NCBI RefSeq assembly: GCF_018343665.1
Contig: NZ_JAGYPM010000001.1
Coordinates: 1,087,619-1,151,618 of the forward strand
Direction: 5' to 3'
Origin: Cytobacillus citreus
GTDB lineage: Bacteria > Bacillota > Bacilli > Bacillales > Cytobacillaceae
Length of the DNA: 64,000 nt
Part shown: positions 17,604 through 25,787 of the stretch, in pieces
Layout of the letters: each line of letters opens with the position of its first letter
How positions within the stretch are numbered: position 1 is the stretch's first letter
Made by a program: the position numbers and the translations under genes
Notes under the pieces: model-generated
What the model was told of the DNA's origin: nothing
Seen by the model: only the letters and a program-made list of their open reading frames with translations
The model's database searches: none

Positions 17604-18194
17604 CTAGAATGATAACTTCAATAAATTCTCAACTAATTGCTTATCATCCTGGCTAATGCCACAATGTTCTGCTTCATTCAGGAGTTCTTGGAAGTTAGGG
17701 TCCGTATTCAGTCTTTTTTTATAGTAATAATCATATTTAATCAAAGCATGTGCATAAGCATATTTTCCATCACTTGAGTTCAAGTTTTTGGCCGCGTCAA
17801 GAAATTCCTCTGACTTTCTAATAAGTGTCAATGGAACCAGGAAGGGGCGTTTGCCTTTTAATTTGCAAACAGCGCTGTAAAAATATAAATCACTGTTTTC
17901 TATCATGTCTTCCATTGCTTTTTCAAAGTATTTATAAGCAAAATCATAAAGTCCCAGCTTCAAATAACAGATGCCAATGGCTGAATTTATTTCAGGGTTA
18001 GCAGAATTTTTAGCAGATAGTTTTCGATAATTTGCTATGTACTTGTCAATTCCCTTTTTATCAAAACCGTTTAAACCCTTTAAGGTTTGAATCAGATATT
18101 CTGAACCGCAAAATTCACAAATATTGCTGTTTAGCTTAACCGGAGCGCCACATTGAGGACACTCAGCAATCATTGCAATAGCATCATTGATCAA
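17604..18194 (-). CDS. Zinc-ribbon protein with TPR-like helical repeats
   Basis: 196 residues from TTG 18194, nine bases after AGGAG. Near the N-terminus is a four-cysteine zinc ribbon, CPQCG...CEFCG. The rest is helical with TPR-like periodicity (INSAIGICYLKLGLYDFAYKYF, YFYSAVCKLKG), suggesting a protein-binding platform. No enzyme motif is seen. It follows the SPFH gene by 15 bases, so the two are translationally close and probably act together. Confidence 0.7.
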   Translation of the reverse strand: MINDAIAMIAECPQCGAPVKLNSNICEFCGSEYLIQTLKGLNGFDKKGIDKYIANYRKLSAKNSANPEINSAIGICYLKLGLYDFAYKYFEKAMEDMIENSDLYFYSAVCKLKGKRPFLVPLTLIRKSEEFLDAAKNLNSSDGKYAYAHALIKYDYYYKKRLNTDPNFQELLNEAEHCGISQDDKQLVENLLKLSF

Positions 18195-18209
18195 TTTACC
18201 CAACTCCTG

Positions 18210-19376
18210 TTAACATTTTGTTCCACATTCTTCACAGAAAAGATTATTTGGTTTATTCGAATGCCCGCAGCGACTGCATTTCTTAATGCCCTGTGGTTGA
18301 CCGCATTGGCCGCAAAATTTGGAGCCGGCAGGGAGCTCTTCATGACAATTGTGACACTTCACTGAATGATCAAATTGATCACCACAGTTTCCACAAAATT
18401 TGGAGTCTGGTGCATTTTTGTGGCTACACTTATTGCAGACAATGCTATTTGAAGTCTCTTTTCCAGTCACTGAAGAAGCATCAGGGGCTACTTGTAAATT
18501 TCTTGCCAGATCAGCGAATGCGCTCCCTGCCGCCGTTCCTGTTCCGAGCCCCATACCCAATCCAATGCCAGCATTTGCCGCACTGCCAGCAGCTTCATTT
18601 CCCGCTAATTTTTCAAGCACATCAAATGAACGCTGTCGATAGTAATCTTCTCCTAAAACAGTCAGTTCCGATTTTCGCTCTAACGCTTCCTTCAGCTTAT
18701 CAATATTATTATTAGGGAAATTAACTGATTCAATATAGAAGTTATGGAGATCAATACCAAATCGATTAAACTCATCATTGATTGCTGATTGACAAAACTC
18801 AGATAACTCCCCCAGATAAGTAGTAATCTCCAGCAGAGAAATTTTCCTATGTATGATGTAAGAAGAGACAACCTCTTTAATTTTTGTGCTAATTAAGCCA
18901 TTAAAATATTTCCTTACATCATCATGATTCGAAATATGATCACTATTAACAGCTCCGACAATTTTTGTAATAAATAGTCTGGCATCTGAAATGGTAATAC
19001 CATATTGTCCAAACGCCCTTACTGCCATGATGATATTGTATTTAGGATCTGTTACTTGAAAAGGCACAGAAGTTCCCCATTTATTATCCAGCCGTGCGGT
19101 AGTATTTACATAATAGATTTCCGCACTAAAAGGTGTCTTGCCTCCGAATGGAATGTTAACTAATCTCTTTAAAATTGGCAGGTTACCGGTTGTCAGAGTA
19201 TGGGTCCCAGGGCCAAAAAGATCGAGAGCTTTTCCTCCTCTAAGGAAAAGAGCTTCTTGACTTTGGTTCACAATTAACTGAGAACCCAGAACAAATTCAT
19301 CTGAAGGATACTTATAGATAAGCCATGGCCCATCGAAAGCCGGACCATCGTATTTTATTCTGTCAATAATAGCCAT
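18210..19376 (-). CDS. SPFH-domain protein with three C-terminal zinc ribbons (YdjI-like)
   Basis: 388 residues. Residues 1-260 are an SPFH/virion-core-like domain (start MAIIDRIKYDGP, middle FGPGTHTLTTGNLPILKRL), followed by a Gly/Ala-rich linker and three zinc ribbons: CNKCSHKNAPDSKFCGNCG, CHNCHEELPAGSKFCGQCG and CSRCG...FCEECG. This architecture is that of B. subtilis YdjI, linked there to membrane-stress proteins. No TM helix: it would be recruited to membranes. First gene of the operon. The only nearby SD (AAAGGGGGGAG, 19421-19431) is about 45 bases from the ATG, with a hairpin between. Confidence 0.85.
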   Translation of the reverse strand: MAIIDRIKYDGPAFDGPWLIYKYPSDEFVLGSQLIVNQSQEALFLRGGKALDLFGPGTHTLTTGNLPILKRLVNIPFGGKTPFSAEIYYVNTTARLDNKWGTSVPFQVTDPKYNIIMAVRAFGQYGITISDARLFITKIVGAVNSDHISNHDDVRKYFNGLISTKIKEVVSSYIIHRKISLLEITTYLGELSEFCQSAINDEFNRFGIDLHNFYIESVNFPNNNIDKLKEALERKSELTVLGEDYYRQRSFDVLEKLAGNEAAGSAANAGIGLGMGLGTGTAAGSAFADLARNLQVAPDASSVTGKETSNSIVCNKCSHKNAPDSKFCGNCGDQFDHSVKCHNCHEELPAGSKFCGQCGQPQGIKKCSRCGHSNKPNNLFCEECGTKC

Positions 19377-19384
19377 ACAAATAG

Positions 19385-19431
19385 AGCATCTCTATTCATT
19401 TGAATCGAATAGAAGTGCTTCTCCCCCCTTT
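19385..19431 (-). promoter_or_regulatory. 5' leader hairpin separating SD and start codon
   Basis: Arms 19385-19397 and 19407-19419 pair over 13 positions with one mismatch, nine-base loop. The strong SD-like AAAGGGGGGAG lies just upstream (19431-19421), and the ATG is eight bases downstream of the hairpin. When folded, the hairpin would bring the SD to a normal distance from the ATG. Confidence 0.5.
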
Positions 19432-19490
19432 ATTAATCTGGACTATTCCTACTTTCTAATAGTTTTAGATTCTTGCATTAAAAAATTCTG

Positions 19491-19522
19491 ATTATAATAA
19501 AACAAATACCTAGTTTTTCAAA
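19491..19522 (-). promoter_or_regulatory. Possible sigma-A promoter of the type VII operon
   Basis: On the minus strand a TTGAAA and a perfect TATAAT are present with a long spacer (about 20 bases). The -10 is convincing, the -35 uncertain. It lies about 115 bases before the first gene. Confidence 0.4.
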
Positions 19523-20037
19523 TTTAATATTTAAAATATAATTTTATTAATATGGAAATATTACTGAGAGGTATTGGATAAGAAGACTAAAGCATTGTTT
19601 GCAATAACTTTAAGAGTAGATTTTTTAATTCAGATTTAACTGACTATATACCAATGCTTTACCTAATAGCACTTAGAATAAAAATTCTAGTAATTTTTAT
19701 TCGAGGCATGGTTGATTATTGATAATATTTGAAATTGTGTAAAATAATCCCCATAACAATTTTATAATATTCAATAAGGGATGGGTGGTCAATGGGGTTA
19801 TCGGAGGATAATTGGTAGTTTATAGGAAAAAAGAATGGATATTCCTCGTTCCTATTCATAATACTTAGTACCTGATTTCTGCACTTGTTTTTATAAAGCA
19901 TTTATAGATATATTCTTTAAATCATTAGTATGTATAAGTTCTAACAGCTTTTAGATAATTATTGGACAGCATCCAAAACATTAAGTATTTGTGGTTAATT
20001 CCAGAGGTAATTATTATTTATCATCCGGATAACTCTG
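19523..20037. other. AT-rich spacer without a supported gene
   Basis: An open frame of 61 codons exists on the minus strand but has no ribosome site and no recognisable sequence. The stretch otherwise holds nothing I can name. It separates the type VII operon from a cluster of broken genes. Confidence 0.5.
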
Positions 20038-20040
20038 CTG

Positions 20041-20133
20041 AAACCTAACGGGAAGTATATTGCCCTTACCTTTGATGATGGGCCCAGCCCAAAGATTACA
20101 CCGCTTATCCTGGATATATTTAAAGAACAACAC
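20041..20133 (+). pseudogene. Polysaccharide deacetylase, N-terminal remnant
   Basis: Reads LKPNGKYIALTFDDGPSPKI and continues about 10 residues (LILDIFKEQHNA). TFDDGPS is the metal-binding and catalytic-base motif 1 of NodB-type deacetylases. Family similarity then stops; about 40 further unrelated-looking codons follow. It complements the C-terminal remnant at 5212-5528 on the same strand, but the order is reversed across the type VII locus. Confidence 0.75.
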
Positions 20134-20265
20134 AATGCGCTTTATCCCCTTCAAATATATAACGATGCTAAGATTCCTATTGTGACATTCTCGAAAATGA
20201 AAAAGTTATTTGAGTGCAATACTAGGAAGGGTAAAGTGGATAGGTGTCCGAACTTAATACAAATG

Positions 20266-20293
20266 AAAAGACACCTCATAGAAGTGTCTTTTT
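20266..20293. terminator. Hairpin terminator
   Basis: AAAAGACAC (20266-20274) pairs with GTGTCTTTT (20284-20292), nine-base loop; T-rich on both strands. It could end the MazG-like pseudogene transcript (minus) and anything rightward. Confidence 0.6.
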
Positions 20294-20362
20294 ATCGTGA
20301 TATTTATTTTTCTGTTTTATAGGGCAATAGGCTTTATAGAATGTTTTCCTGTAGTGGGCTCA

Positions 20363-20686
20363 TCATTCTTCGACCTCGATTAAAAATATTTTCTCTTTAA
20401 AACCTCCACGTTCTTCAGCTTTTTGTTTCAGTAATTTCTCTAAATACTCAATCGATGCCCCATGAGACTCTGCAAGTGCATGGACAACTTCAAGTAAATC
20501 AGCAAGTTCTTCTAAAGCCTCTTCATAATTAATCGCGTTTGAATATTCCTGTAATTCTTCTACACTCTTTTTCCTGAGTTCTTTAACTTATTCTGACTGG
20601 TCAAGAATTTTTGTTGAATAGTTCTTCCTTGTTCCTGCAATGATTTCTGGAATACGGTCGCGAACTAGCTTGTTATATGCAGGCAT
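20363..20686 (-). pseudogene. MazG-like NTP pyrophosphohydrolase with in-frame TAA
   Basis: From ATG 20686 (GAGGGG upstream) the frame reads MPAYNKLVRDRIPEIIAG, the typical start of the small Bacillus phosphoribosyl-ATP-pyrophosphohydrolase-like family. It reaches TAA at 20588-20590 (codon 33) and then continues in the same frame as VKELRKKSVEELQEY, EEALEELADLLEVVHALAE and ERGGFKEKIFLIEVEE. The metal-binding E-x-x-x-D pattern is intact. A single TAC/TAT to TAA change explains it. The full product would be 107 residues. Confidence 0.8.
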
Positions 20687-20759
20687 TATTCCCCTCACTT
20701 ATTTTGAATAGTATTGTTACTGCTCACTGCTTAACACGTCTTGGTATGTCAACACTAAA

Positions 20760-20852
20760 CTAGACAACTTTTTTAAGGTGTTCCTTTTTATATTCAATAG
20801 GGCTTAAATAGCCCAGTGTCCTGGTATTCTAAGATGATTAAACCATTGGAGC
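20760..20852 (-). pseudogene. IS3-family transposase (orfB) C-terminal scrap
   Basis: The minus strand reads WFNHLRI in one frame, then TLGYLSPIEYKKEHLKK in another, ending at TAG 20760. The LGYLSP-x-E-Y motif is the C-terminus of IS3/IS150 integrase-type transposases. Only about 30 residues with a frameshift remain. It is a scar beside the pseudogene cluster. Confidence 0.75.
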
Positions 20853-20876
20853 ACACAGAGCAGCAGATTATTATTT

Positions 20877-21638
20877 TTATTCGATTAGCTGAAGCTCTGG
20901 AATAAGATCAGATAATGGAACAATATTTGCTTTATTCTTGTATAAGGGAATATATTGCTGTAATACATCAACCATCATAGGTCCTGTAACTCCTACATGC
21001 CCAATTGCAATAAGACGGTCACTGCTATCAAGTTTTTTTGCTAAAATATTTGCTTGTTTCGAAATGTGCTGAGTTGTATAAATATCATCAAAAAAGAGAT
21101 TATTTTCTAAATACGGAATGCCCATTTCTGATGCAAGCTTACCAACAACACTTTTGCCGGTTGTTTTACTATCAAGATAAAATAATCCATTTTCCTGACA
21201 AACCTCGAGTACAATTCTCATGACTCTTTCGTCCTCAGTCGCTTTAGAACCCATATGATGATTCATGCCAATAGCGTGTGGAATGTCCTTAATAGCAGCC
21301 TCCACACGCCTGCGAATTTCTTCGTCGCTCAAATCTGTTGTTATGGCTCCAGGTCCTAACCAGCTTGCCTTCCCTTTTTTCGGCTCCATGGGTAAATGAA
21401 CTAAGATATCGTGCCCATATTTAAATGCCATTTCAGCATCCTCTTTTGATGTACTCATGAAAGGCATAATGGCGGCTGTCAAGGTAATTGGAAGCTTTAA
21501 TATTTCCTCAGTGCCTTTCATATTGTTGCCAAGATCGTCGATAACGATGGCCAGCTCCTTTTTCAGAAAAGGGGCTTCAGCAGATACTGGATTATTTAAT
21601 AGAAATATGAATAATAATATAGACACTACTCTTTTCAA
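20877..21638 (-). CDS. Divergent polysaccharide deacetylase family protein (YibQ-like), exported
   Basis: 253 residues from TTG 21638, nine bases after AAAGGAG. The N-terminus MKRVVSILLFIFLLNNPVSA is a signal peptide. The mature protein has the YibQ/DUF610 pattern: AIVIDDLGNN, MPF, HLPMEP, MNHHMGSKAT, FYLDSKTT, IGHVG. The (beta/alpha) barrel resembles NodB deacetylases. The Asp-Asp and His-His are likely metal ligands. The substrate is unknown; a cell-envelope sugar is expected. It is unrelated in sequence to the two broken NodB-type remnants nearby. Confidence 0.85.
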   Translation of the reverse strand: MKRVVSILLFIFLLNNPVSAEAPFLKKELAIVIDDLGNNMKGTEEILKLPITLTAAIMPFMSTSKEDAEMAFKYGHDILVHLPMEPKKGKASWLGPGAITTDLSDEEIRRRVEAAIKDIPHAIGMNHHMGSKATEDERVMRIVLEVCQENGLFYLDSKTTGKSVVGKLASEMGIPYLENNLFFDDIYTTQHISKQANILAKKLDSSDRLIAIGHVGVTGPMMVDVLQQYIPLYKNKANIVPLSDLIPELQLIE

Positions 21639-21728
21639 TGAAGAACACTCCTTTTTCACTATCTTTCTCCACACACATTGGTTTAATACAAGATTTTGTG
21701 TTCTACATCTAACTTGTTCATAAAATTA

Positions 21729-21764
21729 AAAAAGACTAACCAGCATTTTCGCCAGTTAGTCTTT
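21729..21764 (-). terminator. Terminator of potABCD
   Basis: AAAAGACTAAC (21729-21739) pairs with GTTAGTCTTTT at the right side; on the minus strand the stem ends in a T-run, just after the potD stop. Confidence 0.8.
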
Positions 21765-21767
21765 TCA

Positions 21768-22841
21768 TTACTTCGGATGCATTTTAAATTCAAGGAATAG
21801 ATCGTTATAGTAAGCAAGCATCCTTTTTCCAAGGTTTTCATATACTTCTAGCTTTGACGTCAATTCTTCATCTGGATAGAATCGTTCATCACTTATGACT
21901 TCTTCGTCCATGTACTCTAATGCGCCTTTATTTGGCGTAGAATAACCGACATACTCTGTATTTTGTGCGGCTATTTCTGGATCAAGCATAAAATTGATGA
22001 ATTGATGAGCAGCTTCTGGATTTTTTGATGTTTTAGGAATGACCATATTATCGAACCAAAGATTGGATCCTTCCTCTGGAACTACATATTCGACATCTTC
22101 ATTCTCCCACATGATTTCTTGGGCAACACCTGACCAGACAAGCCCAATTCCTGCTTCCTCAGTTTCTAATAACATCCGAATTTCGTCTCCAACAATTGCT
22201 TTTATATTCGGCGTTAGTAAATCAAGCTTTTCTTTTGCTTCGATAAGATGCTTTTCATTTGTATCATTCAAAGAATACCCTAAGCTATTTAATGACATCC
22301 CCATTACTTCACGGGCACCATCTACTATTAAGATTTGATTTTTAAACTTAGGATCCCATAAGTCATCCCAGCTAGTAATTTCAATATCACCAATCATCGC
22401 TTTATTGTATGCAATTCCGACTGTTCCCCAAAAATATGGAACTGAATACTTATTTTTAGGATCAAAGGACAAATCCATAAAGCGAGGATCGATATATTTT
22501 AGATTTGGTACTTTCGAATGATCGATTGGAATAAGCAAATTTTCTTTTATCATTTTGTCGATTGCATACTCCGATGGAATTGCAATATCGTAGGAGGTTC
22601 CTCCCTGTTCAATTTTTGTCAACATCGCTTCATTAGAATCAAAAGTTTCATAAATGACCTTGATTCCCGTTTCTTTTTCAAACCTCTTAATTAAATCTTG
22701 ATCGATGTAATCTCCCCAGTTAAAAATCGTAAGGGTGTTTCCGCCTGAATATCCTTGTGCCGAATTCAGTTTGTTTACAGTAATAATTAATATTAACGAT
22801 ATAATTAATACTGCAATTAATGCTCGGGTAAGCTGCTTCAT
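21768..22841 (-). CDS. potD: Spermidine/putrescine-binding protein PotD
   Basis: 357 residues with an N-terminal hydrophobic signal/anchor (IAVLIISLILIITV) and no lipobox Cys. It is a periplasmic-binding-protein fold of the polyamine type: LTIFNWGDYIDQDLI near the N-terminus, SYDIAIPSEYAIDKM, and PYFWGTVGIAYNK, whose residues line the polyamine pocket. Its start overlaps the potC stop (ATGA), so it is the last gene of potABCD. It delivers spermidine or putrescine to PotBC on the outer membrane face. Confidence 0.93.
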   Translation of the reverse strand: MKQLTRALIAVLIISLILIITVNKLNSAQGYSGGNTLTIFNWGDYIDQDLIKRFEKETGIKVIYETFDSNEAMLTKIEQGGTSYDIAIPSEYAIDKMIKENLLIPIDHSKVPNLKYIDPRFMDLSFDPKNKYSVPYFWGTVGIAYNKAMIGDIEITSWDDLWDPKFKNQILIVDGAREVMGMSLNSLGYSLNDTNEKHLIEAKEKLDLLTPNIKAIVGDEIRMLLETEEAGIGLVWSGVAQEIMWENEDVEYVVPEEGSNLWFDNMVIPKTSKNPEAAHQFINFMLDPEIAAQNTEYVGYSTPNKGALEYMDEEVISDERFYPDEELTSKLEVYENLGKRMLAYYNDLFLEFKMHPK

Positions 22842-23641
22842 TGTTTTACCCCCAATCCATTCGGCCGATTATTCCGTTTTGTAATGAAGTAATAACCAAC
22901 AACTAACATCATTGTGAACACAAACAGTAAAGTAGAAAGGGCGTTAATATTTAATGAAACTCCCCGTCTAGCAAGTGAATAAATTTCAACTGATAGAGTC
23001 GTAAATCCATTTCCTGTTACAAAAAACGTAACGGCAAAGTCATCCAAAGAATAGGTTAGCGCCATGAAAAATCCTGCAAAGATTCCAGGAGTAATATACG
23101 GCAGAATTACCTTTGTTAAAACATCCCATCTGCTTGCTCCCAAGTCTAATGCAGCATAAATCATTGACGTGCTCATTTCTTCAATCTTTGGAAGTACCAT
23201 AATGACGACGATTGGAACACTAAAAGCGATGTGAGCAAGTAAAACAGAAACGAATCCTAGCTTAATTCCAATAATTGTAAATAAGATTAAGAATGATGCA
23301 CCAATAATAACGTCTGGGCTGACAATAAGGACATTATTAAGAGATAGTAATGTATTTTTCACTCTTCTTCTTCTTGCATAATAAATGGCAAGGGCACCTG
23401 CAACACCTAATATGGTCGAAATGACTGCAGATAATAATGCAATAATGACAGTATTTAAAACGATAATTAAAAGTCTAGTATCTTCAAATAGCTCACGATA
23501 CCAATCAAGGGTAAACCCTTCGAAATGATACATCGTTCCACCACTATTAAAGGAATAAAACATTAAATAAAAGATAGGGGCATACAAAATGAGAAATACT
23601 AAGACTAAATAAACAGATGAAAGTTTAGATTTTTTCTTCAT
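22838..23641 (-). CDS. potC: Polyamine ABC transporter permease PotC
   Basis: 267 residues, six TM helices, with the EAA-loop signature AALDLGASRWDVLTKVILP that contacts the PotA ATPase. Overlaps potB and potD by four bases each. Forms the channel with PotB. Confidence 0.93.
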   Translation of the reverse strand: MKKKSKLSSVYLVLVFLILYAPIFYLMFYSFNSGGTMYHFEGFTLDWYRELFEDTRLLIIVLNTVIIALLSAVISTILGVAGALAIYYARRRRVKNTLLSLNNVLIVSPDVIIGASFLILFTIIGIKLGFVSVLLAHIAFSVPIVVIMVLPKIEEMSTSMIYAALDLGASRWDVLTKVILPYITPGIFAGFFMALTYSLDDFAVTFFVTGNGFTTLSVEIYSLARRGVSLNINALSTLLFVFTMMLVVGYYFITKRNNRPNGLGVKQ

Positions 23642-24456
23642 AAGATCCCCCGCTTTCTTTTACCAGTAAGCACCATAATGAGTACCATTGCAATGATTAA
23701 AAAGACTGCAATGGTTGAACCCATTCCCCAATCCTGTGTGACGAGGAAATGCTGTTCAATTGCCGTTCCGAGGGTGATAACTCGATTTCCTGCAATTAAT
23801 CTTGTAAGCATGAATAAGGATAATGCAGGGATAAAAACAACTTGGCATCCTGATTTCACTCCATCTAGCGTCAAAGGAAAAATGACACGCCTAAATGTTG
23901 TCCAAGGTGATGCCCCAAGGTCATTTGATGCGTCAATGAGAGATGGATTTAGCTCATCCAACGCATTAAATATAGGTAAAATCATGAATGGAAGAAAGAT
24001 ATATACAGATACAAAGATAAAACTAAAATCAGTAAATAATAATTGCTTACTTCCAATTCCCATCACTTCAAGAAAGCTATTCGCTGCGCCATATGTTCCA
24101 AAAATACCGATAAACGCATAGGCTTTTAACAATAAATTGATCCAAGAAGGCAGAATAATTAATAAGAGCCATAGCTGCTTATGCTTTGTTTTTGTTAGCA
24201 AGTAGGCAGTTGGATATGCAATAATTAATGAGAACAAGGTGATTAAAAATGCATACCAAAAAGAATTGAATATCATTTTCAAATAGACTGGTGTAAAGAA
24301 TTTCTTATAATTATCTATTGTAAAATGCCCTTCGATATCAAAAAATGAATAATATAAGACAAGGAGAATCGGAGTAACGACAAATAAGCCAATCCAAATA
24401 ATATATGGGATAAGATAAAGGTTACGAGAATTACTTTTCATAATTTCCCTCTTCAT
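23638..24456 (-). CDS. potB: Polyamine ABC transporter permease PotB
   Basis: 272 residues, six TM helices, EAA-loop [20 protein letters not shown]. The start lies inside the end of potA (26-base overlap), and its stop overlaps potC by four bases, implying translational coupling. Confidence 0.93.
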   Translation of the reverse strand: MKREIMKSNSRNLYLIPYIIWIGLFVVTPILLVLYYSFFDIEGHFTIDNYKKFFTPVYLKMIFNSFWYAFLITLFSLIIAYPTAYLLTKTKHKQLWLLLIILPSWINLLLKAYAFIGIFGTYGAANSFLEVMGIGSKQLLFTDFSFIFVSVYIFLPFMILPIFNALDELNPSLIDASNDLGASPWTTFRRVIFPLTLDGVKSGCQVVFIPALSLFMLTRLIAGNRVITLGTAIEQHFLVTQDWGMGSTIAVFLIIAMVLIMVLTGKRKRGIL

Positions 24457-25537
24457 ATGCTTCCAATCGTTTATCGAATTCCTCTTCTGTCTCTCCGTGT
24501 CTCATTACATGAATAGCCTCTGGATCAAAGTGAAGACCAATTTCTTCACCAACCCTTGCCTTCTTAGTAGAGTGAACAAGCCATTCATTTCCGTCCTGAT
24601 CATAACAGCTAATTTCATAGTGAACCCCACGGAAAAGTTGAGTATCAACACGAACTCTAAGCTTCCCTAGGTCTGGTTTTGTAATTTCCAAATCTTCAGG
24701 ACGAATGACGATTTCAACCGCTTCATTTGGATTCAAACCACCATCAACACAATCAAAGGTTTTTCCAGCAAACTGTACAGATAAATCCTTAATCATGACA
24801 CCTGGAACAATATTCGATTCTCCGATAAAATCAGCTACAAAACGGTTAATTGGCTCATCATAAATATCTGTCGGTGTCCCGCTTTGTTCAATTTTTCCAT
24901 TATTAAGGACAAATATCTCATCTGACATGGCTAATGCTTCTTCCTGGTCATGGGTAACGAAGATGAACGTAATGCCAAGCCTGCGCTGCAGTTCACGAAG
25001 TTCATACTGCATTTCTGTACGTAATTTTAAATCTAGTGCAGATAATGGCTCATCAAGCAGGATCACTTCAGGTTCGTTAACGATCGCTCTTGCAATGGCC
25101 ACACGCTGCCGCTGCCCACCTGACATTTCTCTAATTTCACGATTTTCATAGCCTTCCAAATTGACAAAACGAAGTGCTTCTTTAACTTTCTGATCCACTT
25201 CATTATTTTTCATTTTTTTAATTCTCAAGCCAAAAGCTACATTCTCAAATACATTTAAATGAGGAAAAAGTGCATAGTCTTGGAAAACGGTATTCACTTG
25301 CCGTTTATTTGCAGGTACATCATTTACTACTTTACCGTTAATAATAACTTTTCCTAATGACGGCTCCACGAAGCCTGCTATCAATCTTAAAATGGTTGTT
25401 TTCCCACAGCCTGAGGGGCCAAGCAATGTATAGAACTTCCCGCGTTCAATTTCAAAGCTGACCTCCTTCAAAACTGGAGGGTCATCATCATATTGTTTTG
25501 TCACCTGCTCAAATCGGATAATCGTATTATTAGTCAT
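24431..25537 (-). CDS. potA: Polyamine ABC transporter ATPase PotA
   Basis: 368 residues from ATG 25537 (AAGGAG five bases upstream). The ABC domain has Walker [11 protein letters not shown]-loop [11 protein letters not shown], signature [10 protein letters not shown], Walker [13 protein letters not shown] and H-loop [10 protein letters not shown]-terminal TOBE-type regulatory domain begins near residue 240 (NIVPGVM). It energises uptake of spermidine/putrescine. First gene of the operon. Confidence 0.95.
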   Translation of the reverse strand: MTNNTIIRFEQVTKQYDDDPPVLKEVSFEIERGKFYTLLGPSGCGKTTILRLIAGFVEPSLGKVIINGKVVNDVPANKRQVNTVFQDYALFPHLNVFENVAFGLRIKKMKNNEVDQKVKEALRFVNLEGYENREIREMSGGQRQRVAIARAIVNEPEVILLDEPLSALDLKLRTEMQYELRELQRRLGITFIFVTHDQEEALAMSDEIFVLNNGKIEQSGTPTDIYDEPINRFVADFIGESNIVPGVMIKDLSVQFAGKTFDCVDGGLNPNEAVEIVIRPEDLEITKPDLGKLRVRVDTQLFRGVHYEISCYDQDGNEWLVHSTKKARVGEEIGLHFDPEAIHVMRHGETEEEFDKRLEAYEEGNYEK

Positions 25538-25787
25538 TTTATCTCCTTCAATCATAAAATTTCGTTTAATTTTCGTCGAAAAATATCGAATTGTATTAGA
25601 AACATTCAAACGTAATAATACCATATTCCTAAGTATTGAGGCAGATATTTTTTTGATAATTATGTATCAAAGACCTGCTATTTCTAAAAAATCTTCATAC
25701 CTGTAAATAGGGTGATTGAATTTTTAATTCAAACCAACCAAATCGACTCCTCATCAACATGAATATTTAGTAAACAATCGCTTAATT

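Noticed and set aside
19716-19901. 61-codon minus-strand frame in the AT-rich spacer
   Set aside because: No ribosome binding site, no recognisable sequence, in a region of decayed genes.
5212-20133. Simple insertion of the secretion locus into the deacetylase gene
   Set aside because: The C-terminal half is on the left and the N-terminal half on the right in the same orientation, the reverse of what an insertion would leave.
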